From Rhizophagus sp. LPA8_4_AMF (Eukaryota; Glomeromycota; Glomeromycetes; Glomerales; Glomeraceae): a stretch of DNA of 62,886 bases. Where the stretch lies: NCBI GenBank assembly GCA_021464525.1, contig JADRCO010000052.1, positions 1 to 62,886 of the forward strand, in the 5' to 3' direction. This document shows positions 22,501 to 34,604 of the stretch, one piece after another. The position numbers and the translations under genes were made by a program. The notes below the pieces were generated by a model. That model did not search any database. It was not told where the DNA came from and was given only the letters and a program-made list of their open reading frames with translations. The first letter of the stretch is position 1. Each line of letters starts with the position of its first letter.

Positions 22501-23427
22501 AAAAAGCGACGGCAATGGCACCGATAATAACGACGACAAACAATAATAAAGGAAAAACTAGACAAATGTCTGCACCCGTAACTTACATAGGAGATAAAAA
22601 AGAACATAATGAAAGAATGCAGGCGATAATTTTCGCAGAAAGCAACGAGGAATGGCTTCCTGTCCCTGACATTGATAAAGAGAAATATGCTGTGGGTGAG
22701 GAACAACCCACCGCTGGCAAAGGTAAATGAATTTTATTTATAAAATTACACGCAGAGAAAAAAAAGTATTCTTTGTAATGGATTGATTATAAAAATATTT
22801 TTTTTATGCATTTAAATTTTTTTTTTTTAATTAGTTAAATATTATAATTTTAGTTCTCAAAAAAAGTTCTTTATTTAACTTTTTTAGCTTTTAGCATTTC
22901 AATGAAGCGCAAAAGAAACGAAAAGTTCACCACCGGCGAGGCATGGTACAAACCATTTCTCAGATGGAGCGCCAGTACAGGGTATGTACACCTTAATTCG
23001 ATTTGGCGCTATGTCGAATTTCATACCTCTCCTGACAATAATAAATTGAGAATGGTGAAGAAGAAAGTTTGCAAGACTTCTCCGAACGGCTTTGAAGAAA
23101 ACGGAAATATTTCAGCCGCATCTTTGCAGGGTGGCTACGCAACATATCAGGGTGACTGGTAAGTGGTTAAGTAAATATAAAGCTTTAATATGGTAAAATT
23201 TATACTAACTTGTTTTGTACTGTTGTAGGGTTCCATACGAAGATGCTTTGAAAATCGCCGAAGAATTAGGTGTACCTGAATTGCTTCAAAAGTTTATTTT
23301 GCCTCCAGATGGAAATGTAGTCGCGACGTCGTCTTCTCTGGGAACTGCTACCTCTTCTAAGAGAAAGTATGAGGAAGTAGATGCGGAGGATTCGGATACC
23401 GAACCTTCGCATAAAAAACGTACCTAA
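19587..23427 (+). CDS. SET9/SUV4-20-type histone H4K20 methyltransferase fused to an APSES/KilA-N DNA-binding domain
   Basis: Eight exons join in frame to about 1001 aa: 19587-19786, 20000-20059, 20138-20399, 20564-20855, 20934-22396, 22464-22722, 22888-23158 and 23229-23427. The N-terminal helices are followed by a SET domain at about 90-226. It has MYLPNAGCEIAETPRY, DFSIMWSTRKDC, GPARFVNHDCNPNTHF (His175-Cys177), EELTAHYG (Tyr209), and the zinc cysteines CLCVTC (221, 223, 226). This is the SET9/KMT5 pattern, which methylates histone H4 lysine 20. A long Ser/Thr/Asn-rich linker follows, then a C-x2-C ... C-x2-C finger (Cys709, 712, 728, 731) ending in YNLEWPLR, as in fungal SET9 C-termini. 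Exons 7 and 8 (about 865-975) then encode an APSES/KilA-N-like domain: WYKPFLRWSASTGYVHLNSI, later LQGGYATYQGDWVPYEDALK and LGVPELLQKF, like Mbp1/Xbp1/Bqt4 proteins. A Lys/Asp-rich tail ends it. Splice phases fit across every junction. The alternative is two adjacent genes, with a second start at 22515. Confidence 0.85.
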
Positions 23428-24557
23428 CCAAGGGTCCAGCTTCGGATCCTCTAGAGGAGAAGGGATGGGTGGGATTTAGTTCCAGATCCATCGGCCTTTA
23501 ACAAATCATTGCACTAGAAAATATAAATAAAAGGTAATGTTATGTCGCGGAACTTATATTTCGAAGATTTCGAAGGTCCTTTAAAGGCAAAATTTATGCG
23601 ACACAATCTTATACTCGGATGCCTTTCGTGAAATCTTACAGAGAAGAGTAATATAGCGACAAAATGGAGGTCCATACAAGAATAATGTGATTGCAAGGTG
23701 GATGATGGTATCTTACGCAATGGTTAATTAAACTCCTCAAGTAGGATCATTTTGTAGAACAATCCTATTATTTCTGTGGATTATCGTGAAATGTGGCACA
23801 ATCTTTAGGTTTCGATGTTCTTTCGTAAGAATAATCGATAAGCAAATTATTTGTGGCGCAAACATCGATGGTCTTTTAATAAAATAAGTTCAATATATAC
23901 CAGATGATAATCAAATCGGTCATATTTTTATTTCTGTCATTTGTGTATAATACAACATAATTTAAATGGAATCTCATAAGTCAAAGCTCTGAGAATAATT
24001 GAAGATCCTCAAAATTTTGAAAATTTTGTGAACTGTGAACTTTAAACATTTAGTCAAGGTATAGCTTCATGATTAATGTTATATTTTTCGTTTGCATATT
24101 AATTGATCAGTTTCTTCTAATATATTTATATATATATTTTTTTTGTTAAATTATAGAACATACTCATTAATGTGCTTGGAAATTGGGAGCCTTATAAATT
24201 CTCAATCAGGGCGCTTGTGAAAATCAGTTTAGCTTAAAAATTTTAATAAATCATTAATTTAATTAATTTAATTTAATTGGAAGCGATTTTAAGATAATAA
24301 CAATGAACATTTAAATTCTGTATACAGAAAGAATTTTTCAAAAGTATCTTAATGATTAATATGTAACATATTTAATTTAATATTTAATTAGACTGTTTGG
24401 GACATTCTGCAAGGGATCGGGCAATTAATATATGTTAATCAAAAAGACTGGTAATTTAATTTTTTGTATATATATTATATTTATTAAAAGTTGTATATAA
24501 AATGTTTAGTGTAATAGAAAATTTTATTAATCAAAATAAACGTCTTAAGAGTATAAT
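23428..24557. other. Intergenic region between convergent genes
   Basis: Holds the 3' ends of the SET9-like gene and of MLH1 (minus strand). The first 450 bases are less AT-rich and include several ATTTCGAAGATTTCGAAGGT-type short repeats. The rest is AT-rich. I see no supported gene. Confidence 0.45.
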
Positions 24558-27500
24558 TTAACAACGTTCAAATATACGATACAAGTCTGGTAAATTAGCT
24601 ATTTGAATTACGTGTCCATTTTCTGCAATACTTTTTAGAGCAATAAATTGACTTTTTAAGGTAGGGAAAATTAAATGTTCAATTTGCCATTTATATCTTG
24701 CAATTTCAGCCTTTTTTTGTTGTTCTGTAAAAATCAAATTTGTTTCTTTTTCAGAACTTTTCCTTTTTGGTAATAATAAGGAATTATCCTTAGACGTATC
24801 ACAAATATCCATCGAATTATCGTCTTGATTGTTGTTAATAGATGTATAAATGTTCGAAAAGTTTGGTGGTTCGGGGGCATAAAATAATCCGAGTTCGCGA
24901 GAGAGAGTTTCAAAACATCCCATTTCAGTTTCCCAATCAACCTTTACGAAAAAATATTTTGTTTAACTTAAATAGTATAATGTAGAAAAAGAGGATATAA
25001 TAGTTTTACCTCTGTTCCTAAACGTAATAAAAATGTTGGAAGTTTATCTAAATTTGGTGCATATCCTTTAAGCATTAAAGGTAAAGTAGCTAATTCACCA
25101 TTCTCTGTTATAGTCATTGAAAAATACTCTAACAACATTTCTTTCCGCGAGATTAATTGATCAACAATTATCTATTATTAAATAAATTAGAACATAATCA
25201 TTAAAATTTTAGTTACTAACAGAACAAATAAACATTACCTGGGAAATTTCTTCATTCGGTTTCAAATCTTCCGATTTATCATGATCACAAGATTCTAAAG
25301 CGAAAATTGTCAGTTCACGTATTGGAGCAGGTATAGACAAATGAATAAACCCGAAATTATGAAATCCGGAGAGAGCCAATTGATAAAATAATTCTTCACT
25401 AATGCATAAAATAAAGTTGCAATAATTAGTTAACCTAATTTTGTTAAAGTATGAGAATAATACAAGTAGACTTTTCATAATACCTGAGAACATTGTAATT
25501 GACCATATAAAGTTTTGTTTGATGCTGTACTAACGCAAGAGTTAAAGAATCATCAACACAACCGACAAATATATGATTTGCAATTAATTCCGTAAGCCCT
25601 TTTAAAAATAATATTTTAATCAGAAATATAAAAAATATAAAGGAATTTTACGCATACATTGTTTAAAAGTACCTTTGTGTTCAACTTCCTTTAGTCGTTT
25701 ACGTAAAGTTAAAATACTAGTTAATCGAACATCGAAACGCTCACGTTTACGTTTCAAATTAGATGATCCCACATTACTATTAACAATATTCCTTGAACTA
25801 CATAAGAGAAACATATATAATTAAATATTTTAATTGATTAAAATACAATGTTTACATTGGTTAAAATACCTATTAGGAAAGTTATTATTTCCTTTTTTTG
25901 GATTGTCCTTAGGTTGCATATTAAATGTATTATCTGGATTACAAAAGTTATCAAGTGTTTGTACACGACTGTCTGTCCTAACAAGCTTGTAATTTAAAAC
26001 CTTGACACCTTATTTAATCAAGTTTATAATAGTTAAGTAAATCTTTAAGATGGATGAGTGACATCACATTTATAATTACCTGATTTTTTAATCGAATTTT
26101 CTGCTAGATTTGTATTTGCTTCAATAGATTCAGCTCCCGGTAATAAAGTCTATTATAAATTCAACGATAACATTAACCATTATAAAAAAAAAAAATAATA
26201 ATACATATGATTGGTATGATGTTTTCAAGAACAACCTGTGTCAAAAATGTTCTTGAACTATTCGCACCGGCGAGACTTTCTTGTATAGCATCTCCTACTG
26301 CAGCAATGACTTCGTCTTCATTCAAGAATCGAACCTATTAAGATAATTAAAAAAAAATTCAACAATAGAATATTTAATTTAAGCAGTATTCTAAATGAAA
26401 ATGATTTAACTTCGCGTTTTGTAGGATGAACATTAACGTCAACATTCTGTGGGTTGATTTCCAAACTTAAATATACAAATGGATGAGTATTCTTTGGCAA
26501 ATATGTCGTGTATATACTTTCAATAGCCTTTTTTAGTGAAGAATTTTCTACAGCTCTGTCTTTAATGGTATTACTGATGTTATTACCTATTATAAAAATC
26601 AGATTCAATAAATTCAATACGCGTAAAATAGTAACTCACGATTTATAAACAAAAGAAAAATCATTTTTTTAAGGTTATAATTCGCGTTGGAGATATGTCC
26701 ATTCAACTTAAACTCGAGCTTTTTAAAAGATTTACTCAATTCCAACAATTCAGAAGCTATACTGCCATATATTTGACGGATATTGTCTAGTACTGAAGAC
26801 ATTGACAAAGTATTTACTTCCGCTTGGTTTGAGCCTTGCTATATGCTTAGAATATTAGTATTACAAAGGATACACAAATAATCAAAAATAACATGACAAT
26901 TGTCTAACCTTTTTGCAAGTAAAGCTGACGCCAGAATTATGAATTGCATATCGATTAACCACATCCAAAATTCTATTATACTCATCACTTGGACTCTTTA
27001 GGGCCTTTCTACGTGTTGGAACATTATAGAAAAGATCTTCAGCCTAACAGAAATTTTATTGATAATATAATATCGACAATTGGTTATTATATAAATATCG
27101 AAATTGAAATATAACTTAAAGAATTTTGTAACTCTGGATTTACGAAGAAATCTACCGTAATCTGTGTTCCGGTATTACCAGCACATGCTTTTGGCTCCGC
27201 ATTTGCACCAGGTTTCGTAGAAACAAGTTTACCATCCGAATAACAAGCCCTATAAGCAATTAAGCCATTATTATAGTTATTAGTGTCGAGGAAATGTTAC
27301 AAAAATAAAAGACTTAAATTTATAAATCGTAAAAACAATTCAAATTGAAACATTTCATACACATAATACTTGCCTATAAGCGCAGTTAGAATCCGCTGTC
27401 TTAGTGGTAATTGTAACGTGTGCCACGTGACTTATGCTCGCCAAAGCTTCACCACGAAAACCGTACGTATTAATATTTGACAAATCTTCGAAATTCTTTA

Positions 27501-27904
27501 ATTTGCTCGTTGTAAAACGTTCACAAACAATAGTCATATCTTCTTTCTTTAGTACAAACTCGTATTAATAAATTTGAAATGAATAATAAGTTTGTATTGT
27601 TATAATGACCAACCCTTATTCCATGTCCGTTGTCAAGAATTTGTAGTAATTTAAGCCCCCCGTCTTTAACCATTATTTGAATGTTTGAAGCACCAGCATC
27701 CAAAGAATTTTCAATCAATTCCTTTAACGCATTTGCAGGTCGATTAATTATCTTAATTTATTTTATATTTCAGTACTTATTTAACTAGTTTAAAAAACTA
27801 GCAGAGTAATAACATAAAATATAAGTAACCTCTCCGGCAGCAATCCGATTAACTACCGTTTCGTCTAATCTTCTAATGGGACGTGGATTAGTCTTGTCAG
27901 TCAT
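24558..27904 (-). CDS. DNA mismatch repair protein MLH1
   Basis: Minus-strand gene with roughly a dozen short introns, ATG at 27904 and stop at 24558. The N-terminal GHKL ATPase is complete: [32 protein letters not shown] (Mg2+-binding Asn), DNGHGIR, and [17 protein letters not shown] with the ATP lid. [15 protein letters not shown] and the transducer-domain signature [16 protein letters not shown] follow. The C-terminal dimerisation half includes [14 protein letters not shown] and [14 protein letters not shown]. The protein ends in FERC, the invariant C-terminus of MLH1 that completes the MutL-alpha endonuclease site. MLH1 pairs with PMS1/PMS2 or MLH3 in mismatch repair and meiotic crossover in the nucleus. 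The start is only 165 bases from the beta-COP start, so they share a promoter. Confidence 0.95.
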
Positions 27905-28069
27905 TATTAGCGCGTCCTTTTCGTGTAAACTTGTTATTTGATGAAAATTTTCTGCAAGCTATCCAATCAAAGTTTAAATTTTGTGACACGACCTCGAAAA
28001 GTGATCTACTTGATCTAGGTATCCTCTGATAAGTTTGTCTGATTCTTCTATTAGATCGTGTTTGTAAAA
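27905..28069. promoter_or_regulatory. Bidirectional promoter, MLH1 and beta-COP
   Basis: The 165 bases separate two divergent ATGs (27904 minus, 28070 plus). Both 5' UTRs and core promoters must fit here. No TATA box stands out. Confidence 0.6.
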
Positions 28070-31000
28070 ATGGCGACAGACACTTGTTATACTATCATCC
28101 ATCAAGATGACAGCTCAGATCAACCTTCTTTACAGGAGCTCAAAACAGCCCTCGAAAAGGGCTCTGAAGAGGCCAAAATCGAGACTATGAAAAAAATTTT
28201 AGTCACGATGCTTAATGGCGAACCGCTTCCTCAGATTTTAATGCACGTTATTCGTTTTGTAATGCCTTCAAAAAGTAAACCCTTAAAAAAATTACTTCAT
28301 TTTTACTGGGAGATTTGTCCTAAAACAAATCCTGATGGGAAATTAAAACAAGAAATGATTTTAGTTTGGTAATTCTTTCATTTTCGATTTATATATTAGA
28401 AACCTTTTTACTTTATTTGTAAAAAATTAATAAAAAGTTATTAAATGCAATATATGCTCATCAAATTGTGTAATATTGTGTGATTTGACTTAATAGAATT
28501 CGATGATTAATTATTTATTTCATTCTTTAAAGCAACGCGTTGAGGAATGATTTACAACATCCAAATGAATATATAAGAGGAGCAACACTTCGGTTCCTTT
28601 GTAAATTGCGCGAGCCAGAATTATTAGAGCCTTTATTGCCATCTTGTCGATCATGTTTGGTACGATGACCGTAGAAATTTTAATTATTCGTAGAATCCTC
28701 ATTGACGATTCTAATTTTAATTGATAGGAACATCGACATGCGTATGTTAGAAAAAATGCGGTATTTGCAATTTATACCATATATAAGCATTTCGAATATC
28801 TCATTCCTGATGCTCCAGAATTAATTCAAAGTTTTTTAGCAGCGGTAAAAAATTAATTCAATATTTGATATTTATCTAATGTACCTTAAAGCAGTATAGA
28901 ATTGAATATTTTATTTCTATTATAAAGGAAGCCGATCAAACTTGTAAACGTAACGCTTTTGTTATGCTTTGCAATACCAATCAATCCCGTGCCGTAGAAT
29001 ACCTTAACGACGTTTTCGATCAAGTACCAAATTTTGATGAGCTATTGCAGTTATCTGTAATCGAATTAATCAGGAAGGACTGCAGAAATAACAGCACCAA
29101 CAGGGTGATATATTATTTTTAGTGTGTCAAAAAATATATGTAGATTGCCCTTGCAGAATTTTTGTTAACATTTGCGGGGCATTTGGATATGATTTGCGCA
29201 GGGAAAATATATCAGGTGTATCTTTGACTTGTTGAATGCCGCATCTCATTCGGTCAAGTACGAAGCCGCGACTTCATTGATGGCATTGACTCATGCGCCT
29301 GCCGCTGTTAAAGGTAAGTTTGTTTATGAACTTATTTTTTAAAAAAAAGTTCTAATATTCTTACTTTTAAATTTAACAATTTAGCTGCCGCATCATGTTA
29401 TATTGAACTTATTATCAAGGAATCAGATAATAATGTCAAACTAATTGTTTTGGATCGCTTGGACGAACTACGCGAAAAACACGATCAAACCTTAGACGAT
29501 TTGGTATTGGATATTCTTCGTGTTTTAACTAGGTATCATAAATTAGATAAAAAGATTGTATTTCCGTGCTTACAATAATAATTATAGCGCAAATTAAAAT
29601 GCGAAATTTTCTTCTATAGTCCAGACATTGAAGTTAGACGTAAAGCATTACGTATTGCTCTAGAATTAGTTACAAGTAGAAACGTTCAAGAGGTTGTAGT
29701 GTTCTTAAAAAAAGAACTAAGCAAAACTCTTGATCAAGATTATGAAAAGGTATGCAATTTAATTAATTTTAAATTTTATAAGTCATTGTTTACACCGTTA
29801 TCATTTTTTCTGAATATTCTTTATAGAATAACGAATATAGGCAACTATTGATTCAATCAATTCACGGTTGCGCTATTAAATTTTCTGAAGTTGCAGCAAA
29901 TGTAGTCCATGTGCTCATGGAGTTCTTAGGGGATTCTAATAATCCAGCAGCTGTAGATGTTATTGCATTTGTGCGGTGAGTTATATTTAATTTAATCGTA
30001 TAAAAATTTAACTATTTAATGATTTATATTTAATTAATAGTGAGGTAGTTGAAAAATTTCCGAATCTGCGATCGTCTATTACTGAAAAATTGCTTGAAAC
30101 TTTCATGGATGTTAAATCAGGCAAAGTATTTAGAGGTGCTCTTTGGATTGTTGGGGAATACTGTTCTAACTGTAAAGGTAATTAAATTTTTGACTTTTTT
30201 TTAGTATTGATTATTTTATATGATCTTAAAATATTAAGAATGTCTTAGATATCGAAGAAGCGTGGAAACAAATCAGAGCTGGACTTGGGGAAATACCTAT
30301 TTTGGCCTCAGAACAGGTTTGATAAAATTTATTTAAATCTTTATTATACAATTCTTTATTAACATATTTAATTAATAGCGGTTGCTTGAAGAAGCAGAAA
30401 AGGAAAATAAAAGTGAAGAACTTAATCATGAAAATAAACAAAATACTACTTCGTCGTCGCGTCGCATCCTTGCTGATGGTACTTATGCCACTGAGACTGC
30501 TTTTTCATCAAATTCATCAACTCTCGCGAAGCTTGAGGCAATTAAAGCGGCTGTTAAACCTCCACTTAGATGTAATTACTTGATTTGTTTATATAAAAAT
30601 GATAATTATAAATATATAATTCAATATACTTATTATTCTAATATAGCGTTATTGTTGAGTGGTGATTTCTATCTTGGTTCTGTCCTTGCTTCTACATTGA
30701 CCAAATTAGTCTTGCGTTATTCTGGAATTTCGGAAGATCCCAAAAAAACTAATGCATTGCGAGCTGAAGTTAGAAATTTATAACTGTTAATAAGATTCTC
30801 TACTAAATTTTTTCTGAATGATTGATATTAATATATGTATTTTTTTTTTTGTTTAGGCAATGCTTATAATGGCCAGCGTAATTCGAGTTGGACAGTCCCA
30901 ATTTGCTTCAAACCCAATTGATGAAGATTCTTATGATAGGATTATGTCATGTCTTCATATTTTAGAACAGATTTCTACTGATTATTCGATAAAAAGCGTG

Positions 31001-32622
31001 TTTTTACACGATACTAGGGCAGCTTTTGCAAGAATTGTTGAAGCTGAAGAGGTATATTTGTATTTATGTAATATTATTATTTTTTTTTTTTTGCATTATA
31101 TTTATGACTTGAAATTGTTGAATCGATATTTAAATCTAGAAACGCACAGCAGCTAAAAAGGCTAAAGACAAGTCAGCTGCAACGGTTCAAGTTGACGATC
31201 TTATTGTATTTAGGCAATTTTCAAAACGAAATATAGGCGATGAGGCAGATGAGGTATATACTTACTCACTTCCTGAACTTAATTCGTTAGGAATAGATTC
31301 ATTATAATTTTTTAAATTTAATTAGTATGAACTAGATTTGACCCGTGCCACCGGTCAAGCCGATTCACGCGATGATTTAATTTCGAAACTTAGCCGTGTA
31401 GTTCAACTTACTGGTAAAATTTAATACCAACTGACTTAAAAATGTTACTTCATAAATAAATTTGAATCATTAATTTTTGAGTAGGATTCTCCGATCCCGT
31501 GTACGCAGAAGCTTATGTCAACGTTCATCAATACGATATCCTATTGGGTAGAATATATATTATATGTTATCTTTTTTTGATAATTGAAATGAAATTAACT
31601 AAGTATATCCATTATCTAATTTAATAATAGATGTTTTAATTGTTAATCAGACGAGTGAGACATTACAGAACTTATCAATAGAGTTCGCCACTTTGGGTGA
31701 TTTGAAATTGGTTGAAAGACCCACACAACATAATCTTGCACCACACAGTTTTCACAGTGTGAAAGCTACAATTAAAGTAAATATAAATTATACTCTTATT
31801 TATCGTATAAACTTTTTTTTGTGGACAATGCCTGATATTATTTTTGTAGGTTTCATCCACGGAAACGGGTGTGATTTTTGGCAACATTGTTTATGATGGA
31901 CCAGGAACTTCGGAGAGCAACTGTGTAGTACTTAACGATATCCATATCGATATTATGGATTATATAAATCCAGCATACTGTAATGAAACTCAGGTATATC
32001 ACGTAAATTTATGTTGAAATTTGCAAGTTTATTTACTCTACTTAATCTCTTACAGTTCCGTAGTATGTGGACAGAATTTGAATGGGAGAACAAAGTCAAC
32101 GTCAACACAAATATCACGTAAGTTTTATATGTTGATTCAACGGTAATATTTTTAATAAATTACTTTATTTAAATTTCATTTCTTAGAGATTTAAGAGATT
32201 ATCTTGGACATATTATGAAATCAACAAATATGAGCTGTTTAACTCCAGAAGCTGCATTATCGGGAGATTGTGGATTCCTCTCTGCAAATATGTATGCTAG
32301 AAGTATTTTTGGTAAGGATATCATTGCGAGTAGTAGTTTATATATAAATATAAATTAAGTGAAATCAATTTGCTTTGTAATTATTTATAACAGGTGAGGA
32401 TGCTCTAGCTAATATTAGTATTGAGAAACAAACTGATGGAGCTATTACTGGCCATGTTAGAATTCGAAGTAAGACACAAGGTATAGCGTTAAGTCTTGGG
32501 GATAAAATTACATTAGGTATATATAATATAATTCTTTAATTTACTTCATTCTTTAAATTTATTTATTAATGTTATCCATTTCTTTATTTTTATATTCATT
32601 AGCTCAAAAAGCTGTAGCTTAA
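28070..32622 (+). CDS. Coatomer subunit beta (beta-COP)
   Basis: A long multi-exon gene (around fifteen or more short introns) with ATG at 28070 ([19 protein letters not shown]) and stop at 32620-32622. The N-terminal adaptin-like HEAT solenoid shows [55 protein letters not shown] and [20 protein letters not shown]. The middle contains KCR-type exons and the C-terminal appendage ends [20 protein letters not shown]. Beta-COP is a core subunit of the COPI coat that carries cargo from Golgi to ER and within the Golgi. An internal GTG-led extension upstream of 28070 is not used, because the ATG context and family N-terminus fit 28070. Every family block I looked for is present, so it is likely full length (usually about 950 aa). 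Confidence 0.95.
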
Positions 32623-32785
32623 ATATTTAATCAATAAAAAAAATTATTTATTAAAAATTAAAAACTTTACATAGAAAATAAATAATAGATCACATGTCTA
32701 AATGGACTAAAATGGATTAGTGTCTTTCTTGTAACCATAAAATAAAACATTTCTTGTTCCATGAATTTTATGATCAATTTACAAA

Positions 32786-33666
32786 ATGTTTTTTATTGTA
32801 AGCATAAATTAAAGATATTCAATAAATACTAATTTATTTATAATTTAATTGTATCTTCATAATTTTATAGAAAAAATTGCACCACACTATTCAACTTCAC
32901 CCTGCTTTTTTTACACAAAATTTCGAAACTTATCTTACGGAAAAATTATATAAAGATGTTGAAGGGACTTGCACAGGAAGATTTGGATATGTCATAGCTG
33001 TATTAGATACTAACGAAACCTTAGAAATTTCACAAGGAAAAGTATTACCATCAGTTGGGCTAGCCGAATTCGAAGTTGCATATAGGGCTATTGTTTTCAA
33101 GCCTTTTAAAGGGGAAGTTGTAGATGGTGTTGTAAGTCAAGTCAATAAGGTAATAACATTTCAAGTATAATACTTTAAAAGTTAATCAATTATTTTAATC
33201 GTAAAATCTATAATTAGATGGGATTCTTCGCTGATGTGGGGCCATTACAAATATTTGTTTCTAGTCATGTAAGTAGGTTAAACCTAACGGGTGATAAAAT
33301 TCAGAACTCACCATGTGATATTGTTTTTTTTAGTTGATTCCTCAAGATCTGAAGTTCGACCCTGCAAAAAATCCTCCGTGTTATGCCAACAACAGTGAGG
33401 ATTCCGTAAGTTATAATCGATAAATTTATTCTACTTTATCATGGTATTTATTTATGTTTGATTTAGTATGCAGTCATTGAGAAAGGAACTCATGTCAGAA
33501 TAAAGATAGTTGGAACAAGGTTTGATGCAACCGACATTGTGAGTATAAAAATAATTTTTGAATAAATAAACATATTTACTAAATTTGAATTTTTTTTTTT
33601 TTAATGAAACAGTTTGCAATTGGAACAATTAAAGATGACTTTTGCGGAGTTGTTACCGGAAGCTAA
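32786..33666 (+). CDS. DNA-directed RNA polymerase II subunit RPB7
   Basis: Six exons (32786-32797, 32871-33149, 33218-33268, 33334-33405, 33467-33538, 33613-33666) give 179 aa, near the usual 171. The first exon codes only MFFI. Joined to the second it gives MFFIKKLHHTIQLHPAFF, the standard RPB7 N-terminus. The RNP-like domain contains YKDVEGTCTGRFGYVIAVLD, and the C-terminal OB fold includes MGFFADVGPLQIFVSSHLIP and ends in GTIKDDFCGVV. RPB7 pairs with RPB4 as the stalk of RNA polymerase II and binds emerging RNA. RPC25 of RNA polymerase III is a relative, but the sequence matches RPB7. Confidence 0.96.
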
Positions 33667-33875
33667 TTAGTAAGTTTACTATTAAATATCCTAATAAGGT
33701 AATATTTAATTAAGTATTTTAACAGAACCAATCAGTTTTTATTTGTTTTTCAGATATAAGCGGGATTTAGTTTTATATTTCTATTTCCAGATTTGTTAGT
33801 AAGCAGTTAGTAATCAATAGCATGTTGTGTAAAAGAAAAGAAAAAAAAAAAATCTAAATAATGCCAAAGTTACAT
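33667..33875. other. Convergent 3' ends
   Basis: Short AT-rich spacer between the RPB7 stop and the stop of the minus-strand membrane-protein gene. It contains a poly-A run near 33838-33852. Confidence 0.5.
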
Positions 33876-34453
33876 TCAATATAATTCGGGCGTTGAAGAC
33901 TTTTTAACACATTCTATATTTTTAGTTACTGGCTCCCACATCCATGATAATATAAAAAACATAAACACATATCCTAACAAAAAAAAAATTTTTAATGTAG
34001 GAATTATTATACGCGTTTGATTATCTTGTCCAATCTAGAATACAACAAGTAAATTAATTTTAAAATAAGATAAGATCGTAAAGTGAAACTGATATACAAA
34101 TATAAACCTTGTGAGAAACTTCAATAATTGAACCATTTTTCCAGTGATTTGGATAAATGAAATCAGTCGTCCACTTTTCATTTCTTGTTACATGCTATCA
34201 AATATAAATAAATTTTAAGGGTTAAAAAGTTTGGGGGCATCTAACAATGAGCAAAAAGAAATGTATTAACCTGTGGAAAACCATAATGTTTCAACTTCAA
34301 CTTTGATAAATCTAAAATAGAATAAAAAACAATCATTATAAGAACGAAAAGACCGTATTCAAAAACATAATTAAAAGGTTGAGTTATATGGGAAGCGTTA
34401 TAATATTCCTGCATATTATTATTATTATTATTATTATTATTTTTTGAATTCAA
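33876..34453 (-). CDS. Small protein with two predicted transmembrane segments, unknown function
   Basis: Three exons on the minus strand (34271-34453, 34108-34194, 33876-34034) join in phase 0 to 142 aa. After a run of nine asparagines (residues 5-13) come a first hydrophobic segment at about 30-47 (FEYGLFVLIMIVFYSIL), a polar loop with LSKLKLKHYGFPQ and WTTDFIYPNHWKNGS, a second segment at about 104-121 (LKIFFLLGYVFMFFILSW), and a polar tail ending STPELY. I do not recognise the family. Correct splicing at three sites argues that it is a real gene. It is divergent from the gene at 34605 with 151 bases between, so the pair may be co-expressed. Confidence 0.7.
34415..34441 (+). repeat. (ATT)n microsatellite coding for polyasparagine
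   Basis: A run of ATT triplets on the plus strand. On the minus strand it encodes the Asn stretch at residues 5-13 of the small membrane protein, so length changes would stay in frame. Confidence 0.85.
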
Positions 34454-34604
34454 AGCGCGCTATTTATAATTTTTTTCATTTTTTTTTTGTGCTACAGTAT
34501 ATGATAAATCAATAGATTTAAGTGGAGTTTACACGTGATCTTTCAAATTTTTCTCTTCATTTATAAAAATCAAATCTTTTTTATTGATAAAGAATTATTT
34601 CATA
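34454..34604. promoter_or_regulatory. Bidirectional promoter of the two membrane-protein genes
   Basis: 151 bases between divergent start codons. AT-rich with a poly-T run near 34481. No clear factor site identified. Confidence 0.5.

Noticed and set aside
22515-23427. Stand-alone APSES transcription factor gene starting at 22515
   Set aside because: Possible, but the upstream frame runs into it through a well-formed phase-0 intron with no room for a terminator and promoter; kept as the alternative to the fusion.
26318-27718. PMS1/PMS2 instead of MLH1
   Set aside because: The start [16 protein letters not shown] and the terminal FERC are MLH1 features; PMS proteins have different N-terminal residues and a metal-binding C-terminal motif that is absent here.
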